This document shows, in pieces, positions 1-9,159 of a DNA stretch of 22,406 bases. The notes under the pieces are model-generated. The model was not told the DNA's origin, searched no databases, and saw only the letters and a program-made list of their open reading frames with translations. The DNA is taken from assembly GCA_037176845.1 (NCBI GenBank), contig JAYKXP010000361.1, forward strand, positions 1-22,406, in the 5' to 3' direction. This stretch comes from Paramarasmius palmivorus. Taxonomy: Eukaryota; Basidiomycota; Agaricomycetes; Agaricales; Marasmiaceae. Position 1 is the stretch's first letter, and each line of letters opens with the position of its first letter. The position numbers and the translations under genes were made by a program.

Positions 1-1762
1 GTGCCCTTGCGTTGAATGAGTTCGCGTTTATCCTGGTTTGTGTTCTGTTCCAGAGTCGAGACTTTCGCTCTGTGACGACAGCGCGTGCGAGTCTTGGAAG
101 CTCTGGTGGAACTGGAGGGAGGCTGCATAGTCGTGCTGGTACCCTGTTCTGGGGGTCGTCGTACGTCTCGTCCTTGTTCTCGTACTTCCGTTTCGCTGGC
201 AGAGTTGGAAGTGGAAAGGGCGACCACCTATTCTGAGGCGTTGGTGAAGATCTGGGAACCGAAGCAGGAGAGGAGTCACGAGTATAACCGACGTCGGTCA
301 TTGCGGCCTGCCGCTGTTCACCTGTGGATACTTCAAGCAAACGATCCATGCGGTCCCAGATTGGCGCGGACACTGTCGACTTGGCACCTCCTGGCTTTCT
401 GAAAGCATGACCGTGGGTCTCGTTGTCTCCGTCGACAGTTGAAGAGGGACCAGCGATGGTGGATGGGGGAGGAATAGCAGTGGATTGTTCGTCGCCAGCG
501 ACACGGGAGATTTGTCGGTGGCCGACTGCCTCTTCATCAGGTTCGTCATCGGAATCTTGGTAGTTGTCCTCGTCTCCCGAGACCGAAGAAACGCATGGGA
601 GTAGCCTCCCATTATCCTGTGTTTGGGAGGTAGCTTCATTCTGTTGTGTTGGATCGCTTTCTGCGATGCTGGGGAGCGGCGGTCCATTGTAGCCTGTGAC
701 CCAAACGTTCCAGATCGAGACGATTAAATCCAGACGATCGTCTTTAGCCGATGCCTCCAGATACTCGTCGAGTGAGAGCTCTGATAATTTCTGACCAGCA
801 TTGTAAATCATGTAAAAAGGATGGATGTGGAACTCGATTTCGAGTGGGACCCAGCGCAGCATTCCCTGTTCGTCTTTCTTCCACGGACAGAACTCTGTGT
901 ATCCTGGAGCATTGGGAAACTTGTCTGCGTCATCTGGTGTCTCTGGCTCGTCTTCTTCTGAGTTAGCTGGGTCTCCGGTCTCGTTTAGGTTCTTCATGAA
1001 AATGGAGCGCTTCTTGTTCCACGTCAATGGGAAGAACGTGTAAAGCCAGTACTCTCCTTGGAGAAGTTTGAACACCTCGTGAAAGCACTCGTCAGTACCA
1101 GAAACGTGTTTCTTAGGCGAAGCGCATACCTCGTCAAAAGGTTTGCGGTGTTCTAAAGGTGAATCCGTATAATCTCTCACCCTCTCAAGGACACTAGTCT
1201 CTGGCAGAAGCATGAATGCCCCAGAATCAAATGCCTTGTGAATACTAGCAGTAGCTGTCACACGTTTCCATGAGCGATATTCAAGAAATAGTATCCCCAC
1301 ATACCAACTCCAATGTTCCACCGAGATTCGAATATGTTGAGTGTACCATGAGCTTTTCCCCACTGAGGTTCCGCATGATGAACCTATGAGACAATCAGAA
1401 ATAGAAACGACTCTTGTGTCAATGATACATACAAATTCCAGAGGGGTGCACTTTTCCATTGCATGGAAAAACTCATGATCTCGATTCCCCTTAAAGCTTT
1501 CCCTGCAGAATCCACAGCGCTTTCCGTAGCGAGACCTCATTACAACTCTGTCTTTGCGATTATCGTTAAGGGAAGCCTTCTTCCTGGGATCGTAATTTTT
1601 GACTGGAGTAGTGCTATCCGCGTCGACGTAAGTAGCGTTGTCGCCAGTGCGGGCCGGTGATGAGCTTGCTTGGCTGGATAGAAGTCCATCGGACGGTGGA
1701 TCTGGTGCGTACTTCCCGGGTTGTACATCGAGAGTACTGTTGCGTAGCTTTCGCTCGGCCAT
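1..1762 (-). CDS. HNH-nuclease-like protein, 3' end beyond window
   Basis: Exons 1762-1433, 1383-1305 and 1254-1 (introns 49 and 50 nt, GTATGT donors); no stop before the window edge, so at least 554 residues and C-terminally incomplete. Residues 1-75 are polar and Ser-rich. A Cys-x2-Cys (CGFC, residues 83-86) follows a basic YGKR, then HEFFH (96-100), then a core of LNIFESRWNI (125-134) and IHKAFDSGAF (141-150) followed by LLPE. The LN...N...H.AFD.G.F..LPE pattern resembles fungal HNH-endonuclease-domain proteins, where the late His is catalytic; this is a family-level resemblance I could not test. Beyond residue 300 the protein is acidic, then Ser/Pro-rich and disordered. The second intron joins exactly inside the core and keeps a 1.25-kb frame open. 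It is divergent to a related gene at 2032. Gene existence is well supported; nuclease activity is inferred. Confidence 0.75.
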   Translation of the reverse strand, partial: MAERKLRNSTLDVQPGKYAPDPPSDGLLSSQASSSPARTGDNATYVDADSTTPVKNYDPRKKASLNDNRKDRVVMRSRYGKRCGFCRESFKGNRDHEFFHAMEKCTPLEFVCIIDTRVVSISDCLIGSSCGTSVGKSSWYTQHIRISVEHWSWYVGILFLEYRSWKRVTATASIHKAFDSGAFMLLPETSVLERVRDYTDSPLEHRKPFDEVCASPKKHVSGTDECFHEVFKLLQGEYWLYTFFPLTWNKKRSIFMKNLNETGDPANSEEDEPETPDDADKFPNAPGYTEFCPWKKDEQGMLRWVPLEIEFHIHPFYMIYNAGQKLSELSLDEYLEASAKDDRLDLIVSIWNVWVTGYNGPPLPSIAESDPTQQNEATSQTQDNGRLLPCVSSVSGDEDNYQDSDDEPDEEAVGHRQISRVAGDEQSTAIPPPSTIAGPSSTVDGDNETHGHAFRKPGGAKSTVSAPIWDRMDRLLEVSTGEQRQAAMTDVGYTRDSSPASVPRSSPTPQNRWSPFPLPTLPAKRKYENKDETYDDPQNRVPARLCSLPPVPPELPRLARAVVTERKSRLWNRTQTRINANSFNARA

Positions 1763-2031
1763 TACTGATGATGTCGGAATAGAGACGGGAGAGGAGGGCG
1801 ATACACATTGAGGTGACTCCCTGCTTATAACCCAGCATCTCCAGGCCACGATTTCCAGGCCACAGAAAAATTTGGAGGACAATAGACATCCTTGCTACGT
1901 GGACACAAATGTGGACAGCGTCAAGGCGCGCCCAGTCACATTGTGTGACTCATTGTTCAGGACTCACGTGTTGTTGAACTAGTGTGACAGTAGAGCGTGA
2001 CACCACGTTACGCCTTTCCCTCTCAACCACC
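1763..2031. promoter_or_regulatory. Bidirectional promoter region between divergent genes
   Basis: This 269-bp gap separates the two start codons of the divergent HNH-like pair, so both promoters must lie here. It contains a CACGTG E-box at 1965-1970 and a perfect inverted repeat AGTCACA-TTG-TGTGACT at 1934-1950. A second TGTGAC lies at 1983-1988. No clear TATA box was seen for either gene. The regulatory role is inferred from position. Confidence 0.5.
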
Positions 2032-3211
2032 ATGTCCGCGCTACACGATCTTCCCTTGCTCAGCCAACTTACTGCCTGTGACATAGGAACGGAAGATCCT
2101 ATTGAAAGATTTTACTTGAATTCAGCAGACCGCGAGGATGCGATTCCATGGCGTGTGAGTACTCAATTACTGCTCCCTCTGATCATTCCTAATGAAATGC
2201 GAGTAGTTTTACTCCCTTGAATTCTATATGGGTTTGAACTATGGAGAAATCGATCCAAAGATGTCGCCGAACATTATCTACGGTGAGCTTGCTTGCTATA
2301 CAATGTTCTATCTCTCAATGTTTTCCCAGTTCGTTCCAGTATCAAAAAACTTCTGGAGGAGGAGAAGCTGGCACTGATACCCCAGGAGCATGTTATCGAC
2401 ACGCTTCTAGATGTCCAGAAACACAATTGTAGTTGTCAGTCGAAGTTGTATGAAAGAATACGATATACCGAGGTACGTTTTACTGGACAAGCTTCGGGAT
2501 TATACACTAACTCACTCTCAGCGTCTCCCGCAACGAGAATACGATTACTGCATACGCCTAATTGGCTCGGAGGTGTCGCTATCTATTATATCGCCCGACG
2601 GTACTCGCCAGGCATATCCCTCATTATCCGAAAACACACCTCGCTTCCGTTCGTCCGCGTCCATATTGTTAGTCCTCAGCAATACAGCCCGGACTTTGTT
2701 TAAACGAATTGCTTGGAGAGGAATACAGTCTCGGAGTATTGCTGAATCCAAAGTGTTATTCCTTCAACGACAGTGGCGTATGCCACCGTCTACATTCGAA
2801 GCAAAACCCAATTGGCAGGCTTTAACACATCCCTTCGACCGAACACACGATATCGTGGCAGATCTCTTTGATCCCAAGAAGGAAGAACCTGTCCCGGAAC
2901 TCATCCCCGATACCTCCTCATCCTCGTCAGAGAGCAGCCTCGATACCGAATTAGCGCTACATCCAGAAGAATGGATACAAAATCCCGGTACCACGCGATG
3001 GGCGAGGAGAATAAAAAAGATCATCGGTCGTAACTTGCCTTTTGAGCAGGAGGTTACCAATGATAACCAGCTGGAGTCGTACGCGAAGGAAAAATGTCGC
3101 CCATACGAGGAGGTGATGCGCACCAGCCGCGTTTCGGTTCGATTTGAGCCTTATTTACGACGAAAGCCCGAGAGACGGTCTTGGGATGATATATCTATTG
3201 GGTTTTTATAG
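2032..3211 (+). CDS. Uncharacterised protein, degenerate relative of the HNH-like neighbour
   Basis: Exons 2032-2154, 2207-2282, 2330-2472 and 2522-3211 (introns 52, 47 and 49 nt; intron 3 has a CACTAAC branch site) give 343 residues with the frame kept across every junction. Residues 50-90 read GLNYGEI..NIIYV..SIKKLL..LALIPQEHV, which lines up with LNIF..NIG..SIHKAF..FMLLPETSV in the divergent gene. The later segment YDYCIRL...AYPSL...SILLVLSNTARTL also matches its downstream Y..FPL...IHPFYMIYNAGQKL. The Cys-x2-Cys and the late His (Lys72 here) are absent, so it is not expected to be an active HNH nuclease. Residues 210-245 are acidic and Ser-rich; the C-terminus is basic. I do not recognise a defined function. 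The start is the first ATG in a CACCATG context. Confidence 0.8.
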
Positions 3212-3642
3212 CGCATTTGTGGACATCGGATTCAAGGATAGTCATTGTAGCATTAGCTGTAGATTTTGTATCATTAGCTGTACGTGTACCATTATAAAAT
3301 TTGGACTCTCGCACTCTCTTTCATTGCATTCCAACTTTTTTCGGAGATGATAAGCCTATTGGCGACCTATTGGTAGTGGGTCTGTTGCCAGCCGCGACTG
3401 AGCTTGCTCTCTACCATCACATTCTTCTATGAATACTACACGCTCTCTCCTCTCTGGCACCCTCAATCGTAGTATCTCTGCAAGATTTTGAAGTTGGTTG
3501 GAAAACGTGACTCCGCAGAGGACTGCTTTTGGGTAGCCCCTAGGTATTTTAGACATGCTCGAAAATTGTGCACCGCATTCGCCTCTTCGAGTCGAACCCC
3601 CATCATCTCTGCTATATCGCACAGATCTTTTATAATTTTACA
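3212..3642. other. Intergenic spacer, no gene seen
   Basis: A 431-bp spacer between two plus-strand genes. It should contain the 3' end of the upstream transcript and the promoter of the downstream one. An AT-rich tract (TTTTATAATTTTA, 3628-3640) lies immediately before the next start codon, too close to act as a conventional TATA box for it. Short open frames on both strands lack supporting features. Confidence 0.5.
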
Positions 3643-4676
3643 ATGCCTGCTACTGCTGCTACCAAATCTGATATCTTCACTTTTGAAGCCATTGTCGACG
3701 GTGTCGAGGTACGTTTGTCCCCAGCCCCGTACTAGTAAACGGTTTCTGACCCCTTTTTTTAGCTGTCCAAAAGGGACGAAATAGACGACATTGTCGACAT
3801 GTACGGTGACTTTGAAGATGACGTTCAAAGTGAGTCCTCGTCCGAATCTTCTAGATTCGAGTTCGAGGACGTCGAGGAGATGGAGATGATGTTAGATGCC
3901 TTTGTTGATACTAACAAGACCTCTGAGGTCTACAAGTCTTTCTTCCATCATGTAGACCAGCTCGTCGAATTTGAAGACTTCAACCCTCAAGTTTCCTTTA
4001 AGACTGCAAGCTCTACACCTTCTATCCTCGTCGTTCCACCTTCGCCCAAAAAGAAGACCAGCAAGTCGCCTTTCCCTGTGCCCGACATGCCGCTACCCCC
4101 TATTCCCCAAACCAAGCCTCAACCTCAAAAAGAAAACATCAAGCTACCGTTCTCGTCCTCAAAACATGAACGAAGAATCACACCGCTGCCTTTGCTCGAG
4201 GTGATGCTCTCGACTGGGCGGCGGTGAAGGTTTGCTTCGTTCATTCTGTTTCGCCCTCTTCAAGCCCCTTTTTTTCCACGGCCGTCTATCGTCTACGCTT
4301 CTAGATACCTATGGCTGTCTTCCGGTTCTCTGGTTTATGGGTATCTACTGTAGGTTCAAATCATCGCGGCCTCGGAAGTTGTACGACTTCGTTTGTCGTC
4401 AAGGTATCTTTATCACGGGTTCCTATTATCCTCAGAAAGCTGACGCTCTGCTTTTAGATGGACGCCTTGGCTACCTAAGCCCGCTGCCTCACGCATATCC
4501 GAGTCAGCGCTGTGAGACGTTGCATTTGTTGCGTGCTATGTGCTTCGAACGTGTTCATCCGCTGTCCCTGACATCCTTTCCATAGATTCCTCAAGAAATC
4601 ACAGCACGCTTTTAGGGACTCTATTCTGATAATTCGGTGGATACGGAAGAAAGGGTTACTTGTAATCATCAGTTGA
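3643..4676 (+). CDS. Uncharacterised acidic/Pro-rich protein (tentative five-exon model)
   Basis: Best model: exons 3643-3708, 3763-4200, 4354-4403, 4458-4511 and 4586-4676, 232 residues. The first intron (54 nt) is clear. Residues 1-70 are acidic (DDIVDMYGDFEDD, SESSSESSRFEFEDVEEME). Residues 110-150 are Pro/Lys-rich and probably disordered. The C-terminal part is assembled from three small exons and reads IIAASEVVRLR, WTPWLPKPAASRISESAL, then FLKKSQHAFRDS. The last two introns have good GTATCT and GTGAGA donors and CTGAC branch sites. The 153-nt intron 4201-4353 is the weak point: 4194-4229 also reads as ARGDALDWAAVK in another frame just before a GTTTGC donor, so either the splice differs or the copy carries a frameshift. 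If exon 2 is not spliced at 4201, the frame simply stops at 4227. No function recognised. Confidence 0.55.
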
Positions 4677-4941
4677 GGATATGGAACGGGGGCACAATGA
4701 GTTCTGACTGGGACGGCTGCCTTTTGTATTGGCATATGGATATGAATCTCAATTGCTTGAATCATGCTTTAAAGGAGCCAGAACTGGCTCGTGTTCATTG
4801 GGTCTCGCTGTAGGAGGTATGCATTGAGGAAGAAAAATCTAGATAAATACTGTTTTGAGAACCAGCAATGCGAAGCAAAGGTATCTAACCAATGTAATGA
4901 CGAAAGTAACGGAAGGCAGAAAGAAATATCGACTTCGCAGT

Positions 4942-6921
4942 TTACGCCGCAGTCGGCTCAGCGGGACCCAACACACTAATGGAAAGGAATTCGGTGTGAA
5001 CTGAAGTTTCCGGACCTACGATAACCGGTTGTTGAGCATTCCCCTTCACCAGACTACGAATCAAACCACGTACCAGGTTGAGCAGTAAGAGTAGGGAAAG
5101 GTGTCGCAGAGCAAGCAGCTTCAATATCATTCAAGCTCTTTCCAGCAGGCAAGAACGCCTTCTTGGAGAGTGACTTGGGCACGGGAATAACCTCAGAGCA
5201 GTCAACGAGATCATCACGGTTGTGCCCTGTAACAGCGAGCTTGGCCATGACATTTCGGAATCGGGTTTGCATGACTTGTTGGTTGTCTGGCAGTTGTTAT
5301 GTGAGTAATGGATAATGAACTGAACTATGGACGGCTTACTGATGTTGGATTGCCAGCGGCAGGATGTTCTGTTTCCAGAATGTCAGCTCTGACTATTCTC
5401 CAGATCGAGTGAAGAAGAAATACCTAGGATCCCGAGCCAGAGCAAAGTCGGAAGCAAGTCGGAACTCGCCTTTGAGTGGGGAAGGTTGCTCTCCAGGGAC
5501 GGTGTCATTCGTCTTTCCATGAACGCCCTTGAGCAGAGTCTGACCAATTCGCCGTCAGTTCGTTTCTTTGCGCAGCGACTCGGAGTAAAAAAGAGTATAA
5601 GTACCTCAACGAAGAACTGGGTATCGAAAGTCTCTGGGGTACTGTCAAATGGTGTATGTGGTACCTCGGGATCGACAACTTCCTGTCCGCCGATAGTATG
5701 CGAGATTAAGAGGTCAACGAGCTCGTCTGCGCTGAAGCCTGCATCTCCGAGTCTGTCGAGGAGCTGTTGTTTTGCGATCGTTAGCTTTGCTTCTCTGGGA
5801 TGGTAAAGGAGTTGGGAACTTGCTAACCTTATCAGGTGAGTCGGCTGGAGAGGGAAGTAGGTCGGGTGCAGCTTGAGATGTCTTGTTACGACCAGCGAGG
5901 AACTCGAGTCGTGGGGCACCACTAATCCAAATTAGCTTGGAAAGCGGTGGCGGTAAAAATGGACGTACGGGCAGTTCGTGATACCAACGGCTGCAGCGAA
6001 TTGGATACTAGGGACGCAGATGTGTGAGTGTTCCAGAAAAAGGATAGATGAGGCAGGAACTTACAGATCTCCATATGCGACATCGTGTCGTGGGCCAATC
6101 GGGGTTTGCCTTTCGACGATTTCCTCTGAACGAGGATGAGCGAGTGTACTCGACTGTTAGGGGATAACGTACTAAGGCCCTTGTTACCATCTGTGGGAGA
6201 AAACGATCAGAACCAACTTGAAAGGCCATTCTGAAAGACAGCAACTCACCGTATTTCATCTCAATGTCTTGATGTGCGATAATTGAGCCATCTATAGCCC
6301 CCCGAAAAAAAATCTGTTAACGCCGCAATCGAAACCTGGTTGAAGGTATAGCCTCACCAGCTCCTCCACCACTGAAAAAGGTAGTACGTTAGCATGCAGT
6401 ACGTGCCATGGTCGAGAATGAGCACTTACCCAAACTCTCCCTGTGCAAAAAGTCGAGGGGAAAATCCAACAGCGTCGTGGAAGCTTAGCTATCCGCGCGG
6501 TAAGTAACGAAGATTGTACTAATATCAATGGAGAAACCTACACGAAGGGACTCGTGAGTGTTCTTGCCTGTAGGGATACACCAAATTCTTCATTCAGTAG
6601 CCGAATTACCAACCGAGCCGGTATAAGGCTTACCGCATGGCTCTTCGTTGAATCTATCGAAGGGGCGTTAGACTCGGAGGGCTACGATGAAGGTTTAGGA
6701 GACGTACAAGTCGTGTTGGAGGTCGTCCAGAACATCATACCACACGCAGCACTGTCAGGGCGCGTTCATGAGTATCGTATCGTGAAGATGGCGCCTAAGT
6801 TGTACTGTACCTGTGCGTGTTGAGCAGTACGTCCATGTCCACAATCTGCACGTTTGGCGAATGGGCCGGCTTGGACCATGATGACGAAGGGGAGGAGAGT
6901 GAGGAGGTTCTTGAATTGCAT
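4942..6921 (-). CDS. Class II fungal haem peroxidase, generic (CIP-like) type, secreted
   Basis: Sixteen exons: 6921-6811, 6751-6708, 6653-6634, 6567-6542, 6488-6430, 6371-6358, 6291-6250, 6190-6173, 6125-6065, 6007-5969, 5921-5828, 5763-5605, 5539-5424, 5368-5340, 5286-5074, 5015-4942. They give an intact 372-residue protein, normal for the family. It oxidises substrates with H2O2 outside the cell. Residues 1-18 are a signal peptide and KR (23-24) suits Kex2-type processing. Distal Arg67 and His71 lie in LRLSFHDA, the calcium/haem loop GGGGADGS follows at 87-94, and proximal His198 lies in SHTIGGQ, with Asp223 in TFDTQFF. Eight cysteines fit the four disulfides of LiP/CIP. The Trp used for long-range electron transfer in LiP and VP is Asp193 here. 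The Mn-site positions are Lys60, Glu64 and Glu204 instead of Glu, Glu, Asp. Sequons are at N157 and N240. From this I call it a generic low-redox peroxidase; altered Mn binding is inference. Confidence 0.95.
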
Positions 6922-7013
6922 TGTGGTTGAAGTTGGTGCTGCTCGACGAGTTGAAGGGGTAAGTGGAGGAGGATCGGAGACCACTGGAGAATTTCTAGCG
7001 TTTCGTTTGCAAG

Positions 7014-7021
7014 TTTTTATA
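7014..7021 (-). promoter_or_regulatory. TATA box of the peroxidase gene
   Basis: TATAAAAA on the minus strand lies 93 nt upstream of the peroxidase ATG. It is the only good TATA-like element in the upstream 200 bp, and the spacing suits a fungal promoter with a leader of about 60 nt. Confidence 0.55.
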
Positions 7022-7059
7022 CGTTCGCTTGAGTGGCGTAGAAGTGGTGTACCAAAACT

Positions 7060-7455
7060 GTGGTCTTCATCTTCGGGTTCGGATGTTGTATCCGGGCTGA
7101 AAACAAAGACAGGGTGAGTAAAGTATACGAGAACAAGTTTGTGAAATAGACGTAAGAGAAAGACAAAGATCAACTTTAGAACGTACATAACAGCAAAGTA
7201 TTCGAGGTTGTCAGAGTCTTGATAGTTCCGTTCTCATCGAAAATTCGGGCGTGGAGGTGCCATGTTGCATCCGGGCTGAAAGAAGAGACAGGCGAGGAAA
7301 GTAGATGAGAACGAGTTGTGTCAAATTGAAAAAGCCGTAAGGGTAGAGATCATCTTTAGAACGTACATAACAGCACAATATTCGAAGCGGCTATTGGCTA
7401 TTGAATGCGTTCTCATCGTGAAATTCGCGGTACTAGGTACCGACTCCCGGATGTA
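7060..7455. repeat. Tandem repeat, period about 179 bp, about 2.2 copies
   Basis: Unit A runs to about 7228, unit B spans about 7229-7407, and a partial unit C begins at 7408. Matching anchors are ATCCGGGCTGAAA at 7090 and 7269, TTTAGAACGTACATAACAGCA at about 7175 and 7355, and CGTTCTCATCG at 7229 and 7408; offsets are 179-180. The units are diverged, most strongly in the middle. On the minus strand each unit reads like an intron: a GTACGTTCT donor, then a pyrimidine-rich end and TTTCAG or TTTTCAG before CCCGGAT. It sits directly upstream of the peroxidase TATA box. No protein is assigned. Confidence 0.75.
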
Positions 7456-8321
7456 CGAAAAAGTTTGGTTGCCGTGTGCGTTGCTACTCTCAGGAGAAGT
7501 AATGAGGAGCGGGAAGCATGATGGGTCCTGGGAAGCACGACCATGTGCTAAATTTAAAACGGGAGACTTGGAAGTAAAATGATTGTCGATGTACTGAATT
7601 GCTGAAAGAGTTCTTCGTCCCCGTTAGTGAGAATGTTGGACGGTAAAGGTTGACGTTGAGAGCTCACCGGTTTTTGCTACCAGAAAACTGGGTACGCGGC
7701 GAATTCGGAGGCTGCATGATCACCTTGAAATTAACATGTACAGGTCACCGTCCAATAGTGAATATTCGATAGTGACATATACTCAGACTGTCTAGTTACC
7801 CGCGATTGCGAGCTTTGGGACCCAATGTCTGTTGAAGCGAGCAAGTCATGGTCGTTGCGAAAGATGAGGATTGCCTGCCGCGTCTTACTCGGGACTCTTT
7901 CTCTATTACCACCATCACCCATTCAAAGCCAACCCTTCGTCTCAGTATCTCAAGGCAAATCATCGCTGACATTTGTCCTTGAAGTGCTTGTAGACAGTTT
8001 GTGTGCAGATGCATTTTCTAAAGACAGTGATTCGGCCTCAAGCCTGAGGCCTGAGGATCCATCTCAAGTGATGTTGTCAAGCCTTGGTTTACAGCCTCTT
8101 ATTGGTGGTGTTATCGTGATACTTTTGCTTGGATAGGACTTATGGTGGGGGTCATAGAGTGTGGTGTCGGGCATGAGGATCCAGTGCGTTTTCCCGACAT
8201 TGCAGTTATCCGGACGCTTTTTAAAAACCTTCCTACGGTCCTTTTAGACAGCCAGGAACCTTTTAAAACCGGTCTCTCTTCCAAGAGTGAAGAACCAACC
8301 TGTACCGTGCATCGCTCGTTA
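7456..8321. other. Gene-poor spacer
   Basis: About 870 bp with no frame that I can support as coding. Open frames of 60-100 codons occur on both strands, but none shows a family resemblance, believable splicing or a start context. The stretch 8142-8180 weakly resembles part of the 0.91-kb repeat that follows and could be a remnant of an earlier copy. Confidence 0.4.
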
Positions 8322-9155
8322 ATGGGATGCTCCTTTCTCTTGCTCAACGCCTCCAACTAGAAGACCTTGCCACGCGTTCCTTCGCCGATTCTCTCTTCTG
8401 GCCCAGGGTCTATCGCAGTTGTGAAGAAAGGTCGAGGATACGGGAAAACCGAAGAGAGTCTGGGATGTTCATTGACATGAACTGGAAGCTTGAACGTGTC
8501 AAAGGAACTGAACTGTCTATACCCGTGGATTCGCCGTTGAGGTGTGTAGCTCCACCGTGACCTACTTTACTCCCAGACATCAGTTCTGACTAGGTTATCG
8601 GCTACAGGCTACAATACACCAAGGCTGCAGGCACCTACAATGGACAAGAAATCCTTTGCTCTTAACGCTCAATGTCGAGTCACTCGCTTGGGGCCGGAGC
8701 GCTCAAAACGCTGTCAGTTTGGGTGCTTTAGGCCTTATGGCTTCTCTGGCGTCCGTTTCAGGGAATCAACTTGCTGGTACTTATAGTTAGGCTCGCGGTT
8801 GTGTTCAAGCAAAGAAACCTTCGTATTACAGAGGCCTGAATGTTCAACGCAAAGGAACCTCTGTAGCTTGGAACCTGGAGAGACGTTTTTTACGGCTGGC
8901 ATGTTGGTGCGTTACGGTTCTTGCTAATGCAATGGTTCGTCCCTGATTCAGATCTGTCGTCCTAGCCTTGCCAGACCTTGGATGGAAGAACCAAAGCGCT
9001 CAGGTCGGGGTTGGGGGTGTGTGTCGTGATCCAGGGTCTAGGCCGAAAACCCATAGCAGTCAGGCATGTCAAGGTTGGCAGGACATGACGCGTACTCGCT
9101 ACCCTGTTTGGCGGACATTCAAGTGGATCTCCTGGAGGCTGGCATTTGGACACAG
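8322..9155. repeat. Direct repeat copy 1 (unit about 0.91 kb)
   Basis: This segment matches 9160-10060 in the same orientation. The strongest anchors are 8892-8944 (53 nt, identical to 9809-9861), 8538-8579 (42 nt with one mismatch to 9453-9494), the CATGAACTGGAAGCTTGA at 8476 and 9387, and the block around 9000-9110 with its counterpart around 9900-10015. Offsets run from 905 to 917, so small indels have accumulated. The middle (about 8640-8890) is much more diverged. No terminal inverted repeat, target-site duplication or transposon protein was seen, so I leave the type undefined. Confidence 0.8.
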
Positions 9156-9159
9156 TTCA

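Noticed and set aside
7825..8136. 103-codon plus-strand frame in the gene-poor spacer
   Set aside because: No recognisable motif, no promoter signals and no conservation between repeat copies; likely a chance open frame.
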